Position numbers and translations under genes: made by a program | Assembly (NCBI GenBank): GCA_009760855.2 | Contig: WPIO01000048.1 | Span: forward strand, 895,501-959,500 | DNA: 64,000 nucleotides | Reading direction: 5' to 3' | Source of the DNA: Cristatella mucedo | Taxonomy: Eukaryota; Bryozoa; Phylactolaemata; Cristatellidae | The notes under the pieces: generated by a model | What the model was told of the DNA's origin: nothing | Databases searched by the model: none | The model's input: the letters and a program-made list of their open reading frames with translations, nothing else | Shown here: one piece after another, positions 43,496 to 55,600 of the stretch | Layout: each line of letters begins with the position of its first letter | Position numbering within the stretch: position 1 is the stretch's first letter

Positions 43496-44720
43496 AAAGT
43501 TACTGAGGCTCTTATGACTTAGTGTAGGCTTTTTTTATGAGTGACCTGACTACAGCTGCTTCAAGAGGAGCAGCAACTTCAATGGAAAACAGGGACAAAT
43601 TGCCAGTACTTTTTTTATGATGGACTGAAACAGGTCTATGCACCTCATAAGGAGATCTGTTAGGATTGGGTCGAGAGGTCTAGTCACCCTTTTAGCCTGG
43701 GAGATAAGTTTAGCAAAGAGTTCAATAGAGACAGCAGGCATGAAGGAGTAGAGAGACGAGCACGGTAATGTGGAGTTGCAGTTCAGCAAAAACGGCAGTG
43801 AAGGGATGGACTCTCTAATCCAATCTATCTTAACTACAACGAATTTTTAAAACCACTGCATACTAAGACATCATTGGGATTACTGGGCACTATTTGTTTG
43901 CGAGAAGTTAGGAAGACGGTTGACCGTGGACATAAACACGGGTTATTTGTGTGATTTTACTACTTTTATATAAAATTGAGGCCTAGTCTTAGCTATAAAT
44001 AGATTGATATGACCCATAAATAGTCCTCGAACGTCAAGCAGTGGTCAGTGAGTACAGACTTTTTGACGGCCTTTTCAAGGCTAGGTCTAGTAGTCCTTGC
44101 TGTCTTAAACGACAGTTTTAAACCAAAGGGCATCAGGGTAGGCACAGACCTGTCATGTAGTCAGAGTTGTAAACTCGTTTTGGACATTGGCTAGCAACGT
44201 GTTGTAGCATTTTATCAGAGGGCAGGTCGGTAAGGGGGTCAAGAAGAAGGGCAGAAGATGCAAATCTGCTTTGGACAGCATCAATGTCAAGAGATTTTAA
44301 GTGTCTTGAAATGCATGTCATTTTGGAAGCTACTATAGAAATCATGAAATCCATATATATCGAGATGTGCAGAAAGGAGTGGCAAGAGTGATCGAAGGGA
44401 TATAATTGTGGGGGGAAATTCGGTCATGCATATGGCCTTTTATATGTGTAGAGAGCTTGAACGTGAGCACAGAGACAGAAAGACTCAGATCGCAAAACCA
44501 TGTTAGAGAACATGAGATCGGATGGGCTAACTCAATGGAAACAGGACACAATGGAAACTGAAATCACCCAGAATGAGAAGAAAGTGATTCTCGGTGCAAA
44601 GAACTGAGAGAAAGTCAGAACAGAGCGAGATTAAGCTGGGATTGCTATACGATAGACAACAAATTATCGAAACCATCGGCAGCTTACCATAGGCAAATGA
44701 ACAAGAGATTCAGAAGATAG

Positions 44721-45574
44721 TTCAGCAGGGGGGGCCAAGAAAGGCTTATAAGGGACCTTGCTCCTCAACCTCTCATCTAGGTTGGTGACAGCATCTATCT
44801 TGGGCATGGCTTAGTTGCACATGAAACTAACAAGTAAGAAGAATGTCTTCTTTTCACATATAAGAGGTGGGCACAGATATTCCTTCATTTAAAGAAAATA
44901 ATGCACACTACACAAGGGCATATAAGAACAAGCAGTTGTGTTCATTTTAAAGTAACAGCACTAGCCGATTTTGACGACCAGTGGGATTTGATTCCATACA
45001 GCCCAAACAAACAATTTTATTCTCTGATAACTGACTATTGGCTTCCAAGCACTTGCTCAATAATCCTATTCTCTCCGGGAGCTGTTCTAGGACAAAGATA
45101 GGCAGGGCCGAGAATACTTTTGAGGCGTTTTGTAGCTCGCGAAAATCCTTGCAGTTGCTGGAACAATACTTACTGTAGCACTGAAACCGACATATTTCTC
45201 TCGATCGAATGCTCGTGGAGTCGACCGATGCTGCTGAGCATCACCTACAGATCTGAGGGTGAAGCTGGTTTACGAATGGTTGTAAATGAATGGTATGAAC
45301 TTGCTAGCTTGATGGCCACTTGACAGCGAGGCAAGAGAGATGCAAAAGATTTTTTCTAGCTTAAAATGCGAGCTCGGCAGGCTAGAGCTAAGATAGGAAG
45401 TCAAAAATTCGATAAAAGCATGAGGGCTACGACCCATGAGGGCTACGATTGGGCTCGACATACTAAACGCTGCTCTAAAGCCTCAGTGTTGCTCAGATCT
45501 GTCGACAATTTGCACCTTATCCTTGGTGCTTATAGAATAGTCAGCCCCATCCATGTCAGCAGCTGATGTATGCT
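44721..45574. other. Unassigned stretch
   Basis: No gene or recognisable repeat. Short open frames only. Confidence 0.35.
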
Positions 45575-45715
45575 CTCCAGTGGTGTGAAGAGCCTTAATG
45601 GCTATCACCACCGCTTGCAGTTGGCAATAAAGGATCGCCCACTCCACGATTCAAACACACGACCTCGATCGATCGTGTAGAGCAAGCACCTCACCTCCTG
45701 GGCTATCACGGCTCA
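45575..45715 (-). mobile_element. tRNA-derived SINE, family A
   Basis: Minus strand: GTGATAGCCCAGGAGGTGAG (A box), GGTCGTGTGTTTGAATCGTG (B box), GGGCGATCCTTTATTGCCAA, GCGGTGGTGATAGCCATTAA, GGCTCTTCAC. The best-preserved tRNA-like head of the family in this window. The AT-rich end is truncated. Confidence 0.83.
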
Positions 45716-46436
45716 CTAGTGTGACCCTAGCTATGATGACAAGTGGTCGTGAAAGACTAACAATCGGGTCGACTATGAACAAGGCCGGCAGAGGTGCATG
45801 CCTGTTTAGAGACTGGTCTTCCAAATAGGTAGCCATTCATGCTCAGCAGCCATTCGAGAACCGGTTGCCTCGTGCACTGAGAGACTGGCACACGGCTGGG
45901 CTCATGGGGGGGGGGCAATAAACACAACACAAATGAAGGTGGGGATGACATAAAGACACGTGTGTGAGCTGGCGGCAAAGCCGGTGAACCCGTCGAGAGG
46001 AACCGAGAAACCTGGCCGCAAGTCCGTGGGGGGCAGCGAGCGCAGCGCCGTGGCACCGGCAGCAACACTGAAGCCACCGCACATTAGGCCAACAGATTCC
46101 CAGTGACTGGGACTTCGGCTTTCGCTCTCGTAGAAAAGCTAAGCATTCGACACGTGACGTGAGTTGCAATGCTTCGGCGAGTTCAGTAAAGGGGCTGCCG
46201 AGCTGCAGAGCGTGCCACCCACCGGTAGCGGTGGGTGGCTGACTGTGTGTTTCCCTCCCCCCCCCCCAGGCCTGGAGGTCACAACTACTGCATGCCGGTC
46301 TCTCTAGGTGCTCAAAAAAAGTTCAGGGAAATACATGCTAAGATTTGGGTGACGTTGTGCCTGTGCACACACTGTGTCTTGCAGCTCGAACGCCTTACAG
46401 CTCGATAGCAACCTTCCGGATGGAGCCGGCATTCGG

Positions 46437-46617
46437 CTAGCTGATGTCGTGCTCGTTGAGACAAGAGGCAGCTATGCCACTTCCCTCGGCTACTCCATCG
46501 GTCTCCAGGTTGATGTCCACGAGGGGCCAGAGCTGGACCTTGCTGGATACAGCCAACACGAGGCCGTGGTCAGACACACTGCCCAACACAAACCATTTAG
46601 GATCTGTCCATGAAGGG
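46437..46617 (-). CDS. Candidate terminal exon, unidentified gene
   Basis: 181 nt with acceptor AACACTGTTCCAG; one nt, then 59 codons and a TAG at 46439-46437. It encodes DPKWFVLGSVSDHGLVLAVS, then LWPLVDINLETDG. The composition looks protein-like but I do not recognise the family. The plus strand is also open here behind a good acceptor (TGTGTCTTGCAG at 46372-46383), so the strand is not certain. It may be the end of the gene whose first exon is proposed at 47848-48033. Confidence 0.35.
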
Positions 46618-46887
46618 CTGGAACAGTGCTAGCATCCCTTGCTAACCCTTCTGCTAGTAAGAACAAAGGCCGAGAGCAGACGAATGAACATAAAAGACAA
46701 TTGAATGCATTGCCGGTGCATTTGCCTGCACATTAGCCTGTCAATAATAAGCTTTTGAGCAGAAACTACAAGACTGGAGCCGGTCAGTGAAAGGGGCTCG
46801 TCCCTTACCGCCCTCGACCCCCATAGCAGTAGGTTGCACAGCTGAGCTGCACATGCAATAATGCCATGTGGAAGAGACAGACCAGGA

Positions 46888-46971
46888 GAGTGAGAGAGAG
46901 ACAGACAGACACAGACACAGAGAGACAGACAGACAGATACAGAGAGGGAAGATCTAGGGAGAGGGAGAGAT

Positions 46972-47054
<83 letters not shown>

Positions 47055-47171
47055 GCAGCGAGGGAGACGGGAGGAAGAAAGACGCATAGATATACAGCAA
47101 AATATACACACAGAGAGACAGACAGACAGATACAGAGAGATACATAGGGAGAGGGAGAGATAGGGAGAGAG

Positions 47172-47208
<37 letters not shown>

Positions 47209-47360
47209 AGAGAGGCAGCGAGAGAGACGGGAGGCAGAAAGACGCGTAGAGACAAATATACAGCCAAATATACAGAGACAGACAGACAGACAGATAGACA
47301 GCCAGACGCATAGAGTGAGAGAGCAAGAACGTAAGAGAGACAGACGTGTGACATAGACAC
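46888..47360. repeat. GA/CAGA-rich compound satellite with a ~190-bp duplication
   Basis: Pure GA runs at about 46974-47047 and 47164-47204 sit in two similar blocks (46909-47110 and 47111-47280). Each block begins with CAGA repeats, has a GGGAGAGGGAGAGATAGGGA segment, the GA run, and ends with CAGCGAG.GAGACGGGAGG and AGAAAGACGC. The long serine-leucine frames on the minus strand are artefacts. Confidence 0.9.
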
Positions 47361-47847
47361 ATGGAAACAGACCGAGGCAGAAAGAGACGGACAGGAAAAT
47401 CTTGGGTACGGGCAGAGAAGGGTTGCAAAGCGACAAATGACGAAAGCCGGAACCCATCCTGATACAATGTGCTAAGGCTAGCCCTCAAGGTGTGACCCTC
47501 CCTCAGCGAAGGGAGACAAAAGTTAGAGGTGGTCGCCGCTGCTATAAAATGCCTTGCAGAGCAAAGCATCCTAACAAGAGCTTCACCTTTAGACACCGGC
47601 TGCAGTAAGCGTTAGCTCGGATATCGGGAGGCCCCGAAATTGTGCCGCACTCTATCGGGAGCAAAAGAAACAGGCAGTCCAAAGATAAATGGACATTTAG
47701 GGAAAGGATAATTCTACTGCTGCTAAAGTATGCCCCGCTATGCATAAATCCCATAAGTAAACATTACCTCGGGGCTCTAAAAATACAGCGAGGCTAGCTA
47801 GGTTCGCGCTCGGCCCCCGACCATAAGCCGACAAGGTAAACACTCAC

Positions 47848-48033
47848 GGCTATAGCAAAGTCATCCAGACTTGACGGGTTTTCGGGATCCTTTAATGGCT
47901 GTCCTCCTAATCTCGCGTCCCGCTGCAAGTCATGGCTGTAGGTTGCACGCACGCTCCGAACGTTTAGAGTACGCCGACCAGCCGGTGGAGCGTCCATACT
48001 AATTTTTGAATCTGGCTCTTCTAGTGACGTCAT
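47848..48033 (-). CDS. Candidate first coding exon of an unidentified gene
   Basis: 62 codons from the ATG at 48033 to donor GCC|gtgagtgtt. It encodes MTSLEEPDSKISMDAPPAGR, then a basic stretch (RTLNVRSVRATYSHDLQRDA) and an acidic end (NPSSLDDFAIA). The upstream 200 bp is GC-rich with CpGs, as expected for a promoter. The family is not recognised. An ATG four nt upstream opens a short out-of-frame uORF. Confidence 0.5.
48025..48032. promoter_or_regulatory. CRE-like palindrome overlapping a start codon
   Basis: TGACGTCA, the full cAMP-response-element palindrome, overlaps the proposed ATG by two bases. It could be a core promoter site if transcription starts nearby, or simply chance. Confidence 0.3.
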
Positions 48034-48274
48034 GCATCACGCCCCCTTAGCACTTCCGCCCCTATGCTGGGACGTAACCCGACCGACTAGTCAGGTAACG
48101 GTGGTGAGCCGTCTATCCCGCGCGGTTCTTTTTCCTCGATTCACCTCTGAAAATGTGGCTCAGGTGTGCCGCAAAGAAATGATTCAAAATTCCCGCGATT
48201 GAGTGGTGCCGCGTACGCGGAGGAGGAGGAAGAAAGCCGCTATCGCAGTGTCACGAAAATAGGCTACATTGTTG

Positions 48275-48390
48275 GGTTAATAATAATAGTAATTTTAATA
48301 ATAATGCACTTGATAAAGCGCTCTCAGAGAACTTAATCTCTCTATGGGCGCTTTACATTTACTGCAAAGGGAAATGCAATCCGGCTTGCC
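48275..48390 (-). mobile_element. L2 LINE tail fragment
   Basis: (TAA)n, then TGCACTTGATAAAGCGCTCT, CAGAGAACTTAATCTCTCTA and TGGGCGCTTTACATTTACTG: the complete 3' hairpin tail on the minus strand with a few bases of 3'UTR. Strong 5' truncation. Confidence 0.9.
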
Positions 48391-48984
48391 GTTGGGCTAA
48401 CCCCTTCGTCGTTAGTGTGCAGTGTTGTTAGAGGGCCTACAGCTCGGCCAAGAGGCCACTCTGAAAGGCTCTCCGCGTGTATTCACCAACTTAGAGACAA
48501 GCAGCTTAGGGACCAGGTAGCTCTCGCCTAGGGCGTTGGTTGGTGGGGTGGGGTTGGCAAAAGCTACTCCTGAGTCTGACTATGAGAACGGGGCCTGGCA
48601 GCCAGAGCCGCAGCTGATACATATCTAATGGAAGTCCTGTCAACAGAGTCGATCTTTGTGGAAAGCTGAAACAGCGAACGGGATTTTATAATGGGTAAGC
48701 ACTCGAGCACCCGCTAAGTAGCCGTCCAGGCCTTGTGGAGTCGCACACAGAGATACATACATACACATGTATGTATGTCTGTGAATGTTAGTATATGAAT
48801 ATAAATATATATATATATATTTTGAATTCGCGATTTATCCTGTTCTATCTACCTACCTGGCTGAAACGCAGGGTGCGAAGATAAAAATAGTGGCCCGAAA
48901 AATCTTCCCACCCAGCGCTTCAACCAGGTTGGTAGATAAAACGAGATAAATCGAGAAAGCCAACACTGTTAAAATAATAAACTG
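48391..48984. other. Unassigned stretch
   Basis: Includes a small palindromic (ATAC)n/(GTAT)n block at 48752-48777 (CATACATACACATGTATGTA) and an AT run near 48803-48820. No gene seen. Confidence 0.35.
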
Positions 48985-49320
48985 AAGCACGCCGTAATTA
49001 AAGCATGCTATTGAGAACAAAACTGCAATTGAATCAACAAGTCTAGTAGCGTGTTGCTCCTCCACGATTTTCTACAACGGGTGAGGAGCCTTCTAAGCGT
49101 TGGCTCCGGCAATTGCTCACAGACGTCAGATGTGATTTTCTGCCATTCCTTCAGCAGACGTTCGAATAATTCAGTACAACTTTGTGGAAGGATATGTTCG
49201 CGTAGTTTACGCTCCAACTCCTGCCACGAATGTTCAATGGGCTTTAAATCTCGATTCTGACTGGGCCATTCCAAAATCCAGAAGCGATCGCAGCTTTGAC
49301 GCATCGGGCTGTTAAAAGAA
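48985..49320 (-). pseudogene. Tc1/mariner transposase C-terminal relic
   Basis: Minus strand encodes ILEWPSQNRDLKPIEHSWQE then LERKLREHILPQSCTELFER and EWQKITSDVCEQL. The family motif is EWPSQSPDLNPIEHLW.ELK..; the second Asp of the triad survives (RDLKPIE) and the Glu of PIE is present. Only the last third of a transposase is present. Confidence 0.88.
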
Positions 49321-49387
49321 AAGTCCTTTACTATGCCGGAGGTAAGCTTCTTTCTTCAAATTCTACCTCACTGCCACTTCTGTAATT

Positions 49388-49497
<110 letters not shown>

Positions 49498-49764
49498 GTC
49501 TCGCAATCGCTCGATTAGAATGACCCTCGTTTTCCAATGCGAGGAAGGTATACCCTTCTGGCACTCCCGAGAGCATGGAAATCCGGTCAACTTTCGGTTG
49601 AGTGCTGCTTACCGCTGAGAGCCTCTGAGCGCGATATGGCTTAACCCCGCGGTCCCAGGAGGCTTGCAATTGCATCCGGATATTCAGGTGGAATTTGCTG
49701 TAGCACTTGTGACCATTTAATTTCGACTTCCAAAACTCACTACTTGCAGCTGCTTCTGTCCGTG

Positions 49765-49830
49765 CAATAGGCTGCACGCAGTAGGTGCAAAACTCGGCAG
49801 CTAGGTTTGTCTGTGGCGGATGTCGCGGCA
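49765..49830 (+). mobile_element. L2 LINE fragment
   Basis: GGTGCAAAACTCGGCAGCTA followed by GGTTTGTCTGT matches the L2 VQNSAARLVC segment. Flanking similarity is lost. Confidence 0.6.
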
Positions 49831-50036
49831 GCTAGTACGAACGGACTCTAGAGGCTTCTCGCCAAAGTCCGTAGGCCACAAAGACAGCGGCGCCAGTCCT
49901 TGCCGACGCTGCGACTAATGGCAGCGAAGCTAGCGCCTGGAAGAACGGCTAGTGAGTCGAACGCGAAGCTGCTTCGATGTGCATAGATACATCGATAAGG
50001 ATAGATATGTCGACCGTTGCAGATCGAGGTAAGCGT

Positions 50037-50140
50037 TAATAATAACAATAATAATAATAATACACTTGATAAAGCGCCCTCAGAGAACTCAATCTCTTTC
50101 TAGGCGATTTACAATTGCTGCAGTGGGAAATGAAGAGAGC
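50037..50140 (-). mobile_element. L2 LINE tail fragment
   Basis: (AAT)n, then ACACTTGATAAAGCGCCCTC, AGAGAACTCAATCTCTTTCT and AGGCGATTTACAATTGCTGC on the minus strand. Confidence 0.9.
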
Positions 50141-50629
50141 CCATATCTTCGCATAAGAAGTCCGGGTCGTTGGCGTGCGCCAGTCTAGTTAATGGCCACA
50201 GAGGCACGAAGAGTGTACAGCGCTAGCGATGGCGAACTAATTAATCACTCAGAAGACTCCAAAGCGAAATTGGGTCACTACTACACAAGTTGGGCTTCTA
50301 ATGCTGCCTAACCATGAATTATGCCATACACACTTCCCAACCATTATAATTCGAAAGAAACGTGGCTGCCATAGTCTGGCTAATGTAGCATGACAAAGTT
50401 TCACAGCTGCTACATTTGTTGTTGAGATCGTGACGTGCGAGTGCATACCCCAGCCTATGCTAGTGCCGGGCCTAAATGTTGTCAGCCGGTACTGGGGGGG
50501 GGGGGGCAAGTCGCTAACCAGTCGATCGGCTCTCAGCGTTCATGGGCGGCAGACGACGGAAGTTCCTGTTAGAGTTAACGTCTGCACTTGAGTTAACGAT
50601 TAAACGTTGCTGAGTACGGTTGCATGGGA

Positions 50630-51060
50630 GTGCTCCAAGTCGTTGCTGTTTAGCAAGACACGCAGGCTCATGCACCCAACGCCTCACTCTACTTCTCATC
50701 GACCAGCATTGGTGACTCATCAATAGCATTTCGACTTCAAGGTTCTGTCACTTTTAGGTACTTCATCCTCTTTCTCCCGGAAAACCTATCTGACATATTT
50801 CCAATAATCATGCTTCCCATCGCAAGAACCACTCCTTTTACTCAAGCCATTTAGCTGTGCCTTTAACGAAGTTTAAATCCTTGGTGACCGAACCCTCAGT
50901 TCGTATGCCCCCAAAGCCAGAAACTAGTTACCGATTAACATTGCGAAATTACCTGACTTGACATTTAAAAAGAAGCTAAAACACATATTTCTCACAGAAC
51001 TTGCATTATAAGAATCCATTTCTTTTGGGTGCTCAACGGTGCATGTTATCATGTTATCAC
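50630..51060 (+). mobile_element. Decayed L2 LINE fragment
   Basis: Post-RT and C-terminal region: TCACTCTACTTCTCATCGAC, TTCGACTTCAAGGTTCTGTC and TCGTATGCCCCCAAAGCCAG correspond to the L2 TPLLADLHWL, DFKVLSL and SYAPKAWNS coding segments. Ends in a blurred 3'UTR. Confidence 0.75.
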
Positions 51061-51468
51061 AAACCAGCCGACAAGCTTCTACCACATATTTAAATGCCCA
51101 TATGTGTAGTTTTCATAGGGTGCAATATAAATGTCTAGCTATCATAATAAGCAGAGTAATATGCGACCGATTGGCTGTTGGTTCAGCCAGTTTTTATTGT
51201 CTTTACATAAACAGCAGGCAGAGGGCAAGAGACATCTACGGCAATATCTCTGCGAATTATAATTGTGCTGGACGCTTGTGATTTATCGGGGAAATATTGG
51301 TGCATAAGTTTCTACAGTAGATGCATGTCACCGAGAAATTCCAGCGTTGCTGCTTATTTCCGGTTACATAGCAAGGTCGATGCCAGTCTCTTCTCAAAGG
51401 CAGACCGTCCAACAAGGGGATAATTTGCATAATTTGTACACACGACAATTCTCAACACAAAAATGCAA

Positions 51469-51474
51469 TTTATT
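51469..51474 (-). terminator. Probable poly(A) signal of the headpiece gene
   Basis: AATAAA on the minus strand in the context CAGTAATAAATTGCATTTTT. It is followed by a GT-rich stretch (GTGTTGAGAATTGTCGTGTG), the usual layout of a cleavage site with a downstream element. It lies about 1.1 kb past the stop codon at 52578. Confidence 0.45.
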
Positions 51475-52577
51475 ACTGTTATTAACAGTGCATTCAATGG
51501 AATTGCCTCCTCTGAGGAACTATAACATAAAAATAGCCAGGACTAGCCGTAGGTCGCTCGGCAACGGCGGCGACTACCGTCAGCAGCAGCAACAACAGCA
51601 GGTTACCTCGCAATTCTGAACCAACAAATTCCAGCAGAACTCTGTCGAGAGCTAGCGGGTGAGCACGAAATGGTGACCTGATGGCTGGTGCAGGTAAGGG
51701 ACTCTCACAGCAGGTACAGCAGCAGCACTAGCAAACAAAGTAGTGCTTATTTTTTTTTAGCAGTGACAGCAGCGGCATCAGTCGCCGAAGTCAAGTGGTC
51801 GGCACAATAAAAGCCTGTCACTCGCAAGCACACACACTAGTTCAAGGGCAAACGGCCTCACCGGGCTGCACCACACCACGCCCACAGCCGGGTCCACACG
51901 GCAGCCAGCTGCTACACTACCTCACGACAGCGGAGGCCGCTGCGCAGAGAGCTGCGCAGCGGCAAAAGAAAAACAGCAGACAGCATGTGCAGCAATTGCG
52001 AGCGCCTGCCGGGTGGTGCCTGGAGCGGCGCGCGGCGGCTTGTCGCAGGTCCACGGCCGGTCCATCGACCCGGTCCTCGCAGCGGCCTGCCCCTCTCTCC
52101 GCACCCTCAGTGGGCTGATCCGCATGAGCGAGCGGGCAGCATTCAAGACTAGCGTCGTTTTGCATGCCACCGCCAGCGCGAACTGCCTCAGCAGCAAAGC
52201 CGGCGGCAGTGCGAGTGGCGGCTGCAGGACCGGCCATCCGGTCGTCAACCGACAAGCGGCCCGGCAGCTCGCGGCCGTGCCGCTTGCTCACGCAATCGTT
52301 CGGGTGGCGGCCGCACGTGGCGAGCCGGCACCCGAACGAAAATGGCGGCTGCCGGCGCACGCTGGCCTTGGCCTTGCGTCGGCTCCAAGGAGAGGCCGTC
52401 GGCCGGCCGTGGGCAGACGGCGGCTCCTTCGCCTCGGGCCTGCCCCCACTCGAGCGACATGGCACGACGCCCGGCCGCTTTTGGCCCGCGAAGCAGCAAG
52501 CGAATCGCTCACGCGCGAGCAAGAGAGCAAGAGGTGAGCTGAGTGCCGCCGCCCCTCTTACGAAGACAGCACGCGTG
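51475..52577 (-). other. Probable CpG- and CAG-rich 3' untranslated region
   Basis: Between the headpiece stop codon and the poly(A) signal. CAG/CTG-rich near 51580-51760, strongly CpG-rich near 51900-52530. Long frames on both strands reflect base composition. A CpG island with a promoter for another transcript is an alternative reading. Confidence 0.4.
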
Positions 52578-52691
52578 TCAGAAGAGGTGCGCCTTGCGCT
52601 TCACGTCGTTTCTTCGGAATTCCGGCAGTTTGTAGAAATCATCCCGAGTCATGCCGAGTACGGCCTCGAACTCGATGGTGGACAGATATTT
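52578..52691 (-). CDS. Headpiece gene, last exon
   Basis: 38 codons including TGA at 52580-52578, with acceptor CTCTACTCGTTTCAG. It encodes KYLSTIEFEAVLGMTRDDFY then KLPEFRRNDVKRKAHLF: the C-terminal headpiece subdomain, ending with the canonical terminal phenylalanine. Confidence 0.94.
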   Translation of the reverse strand, partial: KYLSTIEFEAVLGMTRDDFYKLPEFRRNDVKRKAHLF

Positions 52692-55600
52692 CTGAAACGA
52701 GTAGAGGTGGCCTGCCGTAGAACGAAGCAATTCTTCACGCGAGCAAAACGGCGAGCCACGCAGCTGCTTGCTCCCAGCAGACGGTGTGTAGGTGAGCTGT
52801 AGCGCTGCGATCTCTATCCAGGTGCTTTAGGTATGCTGCAGGGCTCGAGCACATGAACTTGGTCCGTAAAGAGGAGCACCTTACTTCTGGGCCAAACCAG
52901 GCCAGCAAAATTGTTGCTGCATAAGTATTGTGGCAGTGTATGCTACGTACAGTCACCTGCTAGTCACCATACTTGCATATCATAACCATCGGTCGGTCTA
53001 TCGGCCAACAGCCTACGAATGAAGGACTGGGAGCTGTCCTAAGATAACCTGAGTGCTAGAGGATGCTAAAACTAGTGCAGTACTGCCGCTAAGCATGAGG
53101 GACTTCATCCACGGCGGGCATTGTGGGTCAGACGAAGAATTTTGCTTTACTCTGCAGTTTTTAAATCAACCAGGAGCCGTTACAGCACCATGAGAAAACG
53201 TGATACAAATGACTTAATTTCTTGAATGCATTAACCCTTGCCACCAGAAAGATCATCAATGGTAGAGGTTTGATGACTTATTCGGTTGCCTGGCCAAAAC
53301 TGAATTCCAGTGGTGTAGTAAAGACATAAACAGGGAGTCATAACATCTTGGCCAGCCACTATAGTAAGTAGACTCCAATCCTAGACAAGGATCGAACGTA
53401 ACTAGCTGCAAAGACGATCTTCTGAACAAAACTGTAAAGCCTCAAGCGGTCTCAAAGAGGACATCTAAGCTACGAGCATTCGATGATGGCCACACTGCCA
53501 TGTCATCGATTAGGAAGGAGAACAAAGTCTCTTACTAAAGTCTTGGGTTTCGGGTTTCTTATAAGTACTTTTATCATCGGCTAGCTTAATGAAAAGAGCT
53601 TCCATCCAGGACTGTAGGTGATGGGCCATGTGGCGAGTCTTCTACATGCTTTAAAGTGTAAGTACGCACTGAGCTTGCATTGCAAGTACAATGGCAAAGG
53701 CAGCTTGGAGACAGCAGAGTCAGCAGCCCGGCAGGGTCGTGAGTGCTCAGCGATGAATGATGATATGTCACAATGCAGCAGCAGCACAGTGCTAATCGAG
53801 GGCTTTGAGTATTGCAGTGGTAGCAGAGCCTAGCACAGGCAAACTCGGAAATTCATGCAAATTTTAGTCGAGAGCCAGAGATGCAATAGCAGGGGTCCAA
53901 ACGTGCGACCAGTGCAAGCCTGTGCACACCACGGGAACAACAGCAGCGCCACACGCACCTCAAGTTTTGTCTCGTCGAGACCTTTTCTCCTTTTGTCACT
54001 GGTCAGTTTCACTTCGTCGTACGTATAAGGCTACAATGCCAACAAGCCAGAATGGGCCACCAAGAATATCGGTGGCTAGAGGGCCCTACCCAGCCCTATG
54101 CATGCTACATAACACCAGTGTTACTAACTAACTATATCTTTAGTGCATGGAATACCACGGACAGACGCCGCTTCAGCAATGCAACATCAAACTTTATGGC
54201 TGTAATCCTGCAACAGGTGTCAGTGCAAAATATGAGTAAGGGAAGAGCCACTAAGCGTGAAGTGAGGCCAGAGTATCAGCAGATGATGGTGCACTTATTG
54301 GAAAACCTGATGTCACCCAAAAGTCGGAAGACCTAACCCTTAAGGCTGGTTACCATAGCATCAAGCCGTGACATATGCCCGTAATCTAGGCATAATATTA
54401 ACCATTCGATCATGCTTCCTTTACAGCATATATAAAGAGCCTAGAAAGATTTAAGATCTCTGGGGGTGCTATAGCAATGTATTACTATTATTATTAAACT
54501 ATTCCAAAACGACTTGTCATCAGATGAGCATATTTCATCCACTGTCAAGTCGAAGAACTTCCAGCTATGGAACATCTACCAAAATAACCTGCCTAGATAA
54601 GAGTATGACAGCAAAATCGGTTCATGCATTTGTGACATTGCCTCAAGATGATTGCAATTCACTCCATTCGGGATTCCCAGACTGTACCCTTAAGCGTCTG
54701 CAGCTGATGCAAAACTCGGCAGCTCCTCTGGTTTGTCGTCAACGACTAAGCCTGCCTCATCACACCGCTTTCCTTCTGACCTTCATTGGCTCTCGATGAT
54801 GTGTCAAATCGATTTCCAAATCCTCAGTCTGGCTTACGTGTCGCCCCACTCGCTTTCACCAACCTACCTACACGACCTTCTCGCTCCTCCAGTCACGTGC
54901 TCTCGAACCACCTGCTCTTCCGCATCTAGTTATCCTGCCGTCCCTTACGTTAAATTTTAATCTTTTGGAGATGGAGCCCTCAGCACTTATGCATCGACAG
55001 TCTGGAACTTGCATCAGGCTACGGTTATTACTAGCAATAACTGTTCAGCTTTAAAGTCTCAGCTGCATGTGTTCCGCTCAGCTTTCCCTTTGCCTCAGCA
55101 ACCTTGTATTTTCTGTTCCAGTGTGCTTTGCCGATGAGTCAGAGCACGTTACTCGGCAAAGGTTTTAGGAGCCAGCTGACTGAGTGTCTTTACATTTGCT
55201 TTAGCATACTGGCCTAAGCACGATACTTGTTTGGTTTTACATGATTAACACAGCGCATGTTACCAACCATTGGGTAATGATAATATTGCTGCCAGGCATT
55301 AACAAAGTCAGGCCTAAAAAAATCCACCGCTTGGCGTTTGTGGACTATTGTAGGTCGTATCATTCCGTTTCAGCTAAGTCTAAGCCTCAATCGGATAGGT
55401 AAATCAGTACAAACCTCAAATCCTTTTGAGACCGTGCATTTAGTTCGTATGCATTTAGTTAGCATGTGATGATCTAGCCGATCGCTTCTCTGGATTCTTT
55501 GTCCAGAAGATGGACAAGATCAGGGAGTCCATCCCTGAGATGACAGCATCCCTCCTAGAATGCTGTCCCCCAATTCCTGGCTGCACCTCAATGTCTGCAT

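Larger units (their letters stand above)
41870..44720 (-). mobile_element. Old L2 LINE copy with nested SINE
   Basis: Minus-oriented. Reading down from 44720: endonuclease end (THIKGHMHDRIS near 44440), the EN-RT linker (44350-44130), an RT start segment (LISQAKRVTRPLDPILTDLL near 43690) and a much-mutated RT. Then come post-RT remnants and the C-terminus (RTTLKSFSGGTFSLHLPNVW near 42220-42165), ending in the tail at about 41930-41870. A family-B SINE at 43370-43495 interrupts it, and a 22-bp tandem repeat lies at 42716-42770. Confidence 0.82.

Noticed and set aside
46629-47596. Long minus-strand open frames rich in Ser-Leu
   Set aside because: They run through GA/CT simple repeats; the amino-acid pattern is a translation of the dinucleotide repeat, not a protein.
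51917-52802. Long frames of about 200 residues on both strands
   Set aside because: Same composition effect. On the minus strand most of this lies downstream of the headpiece stop codon.
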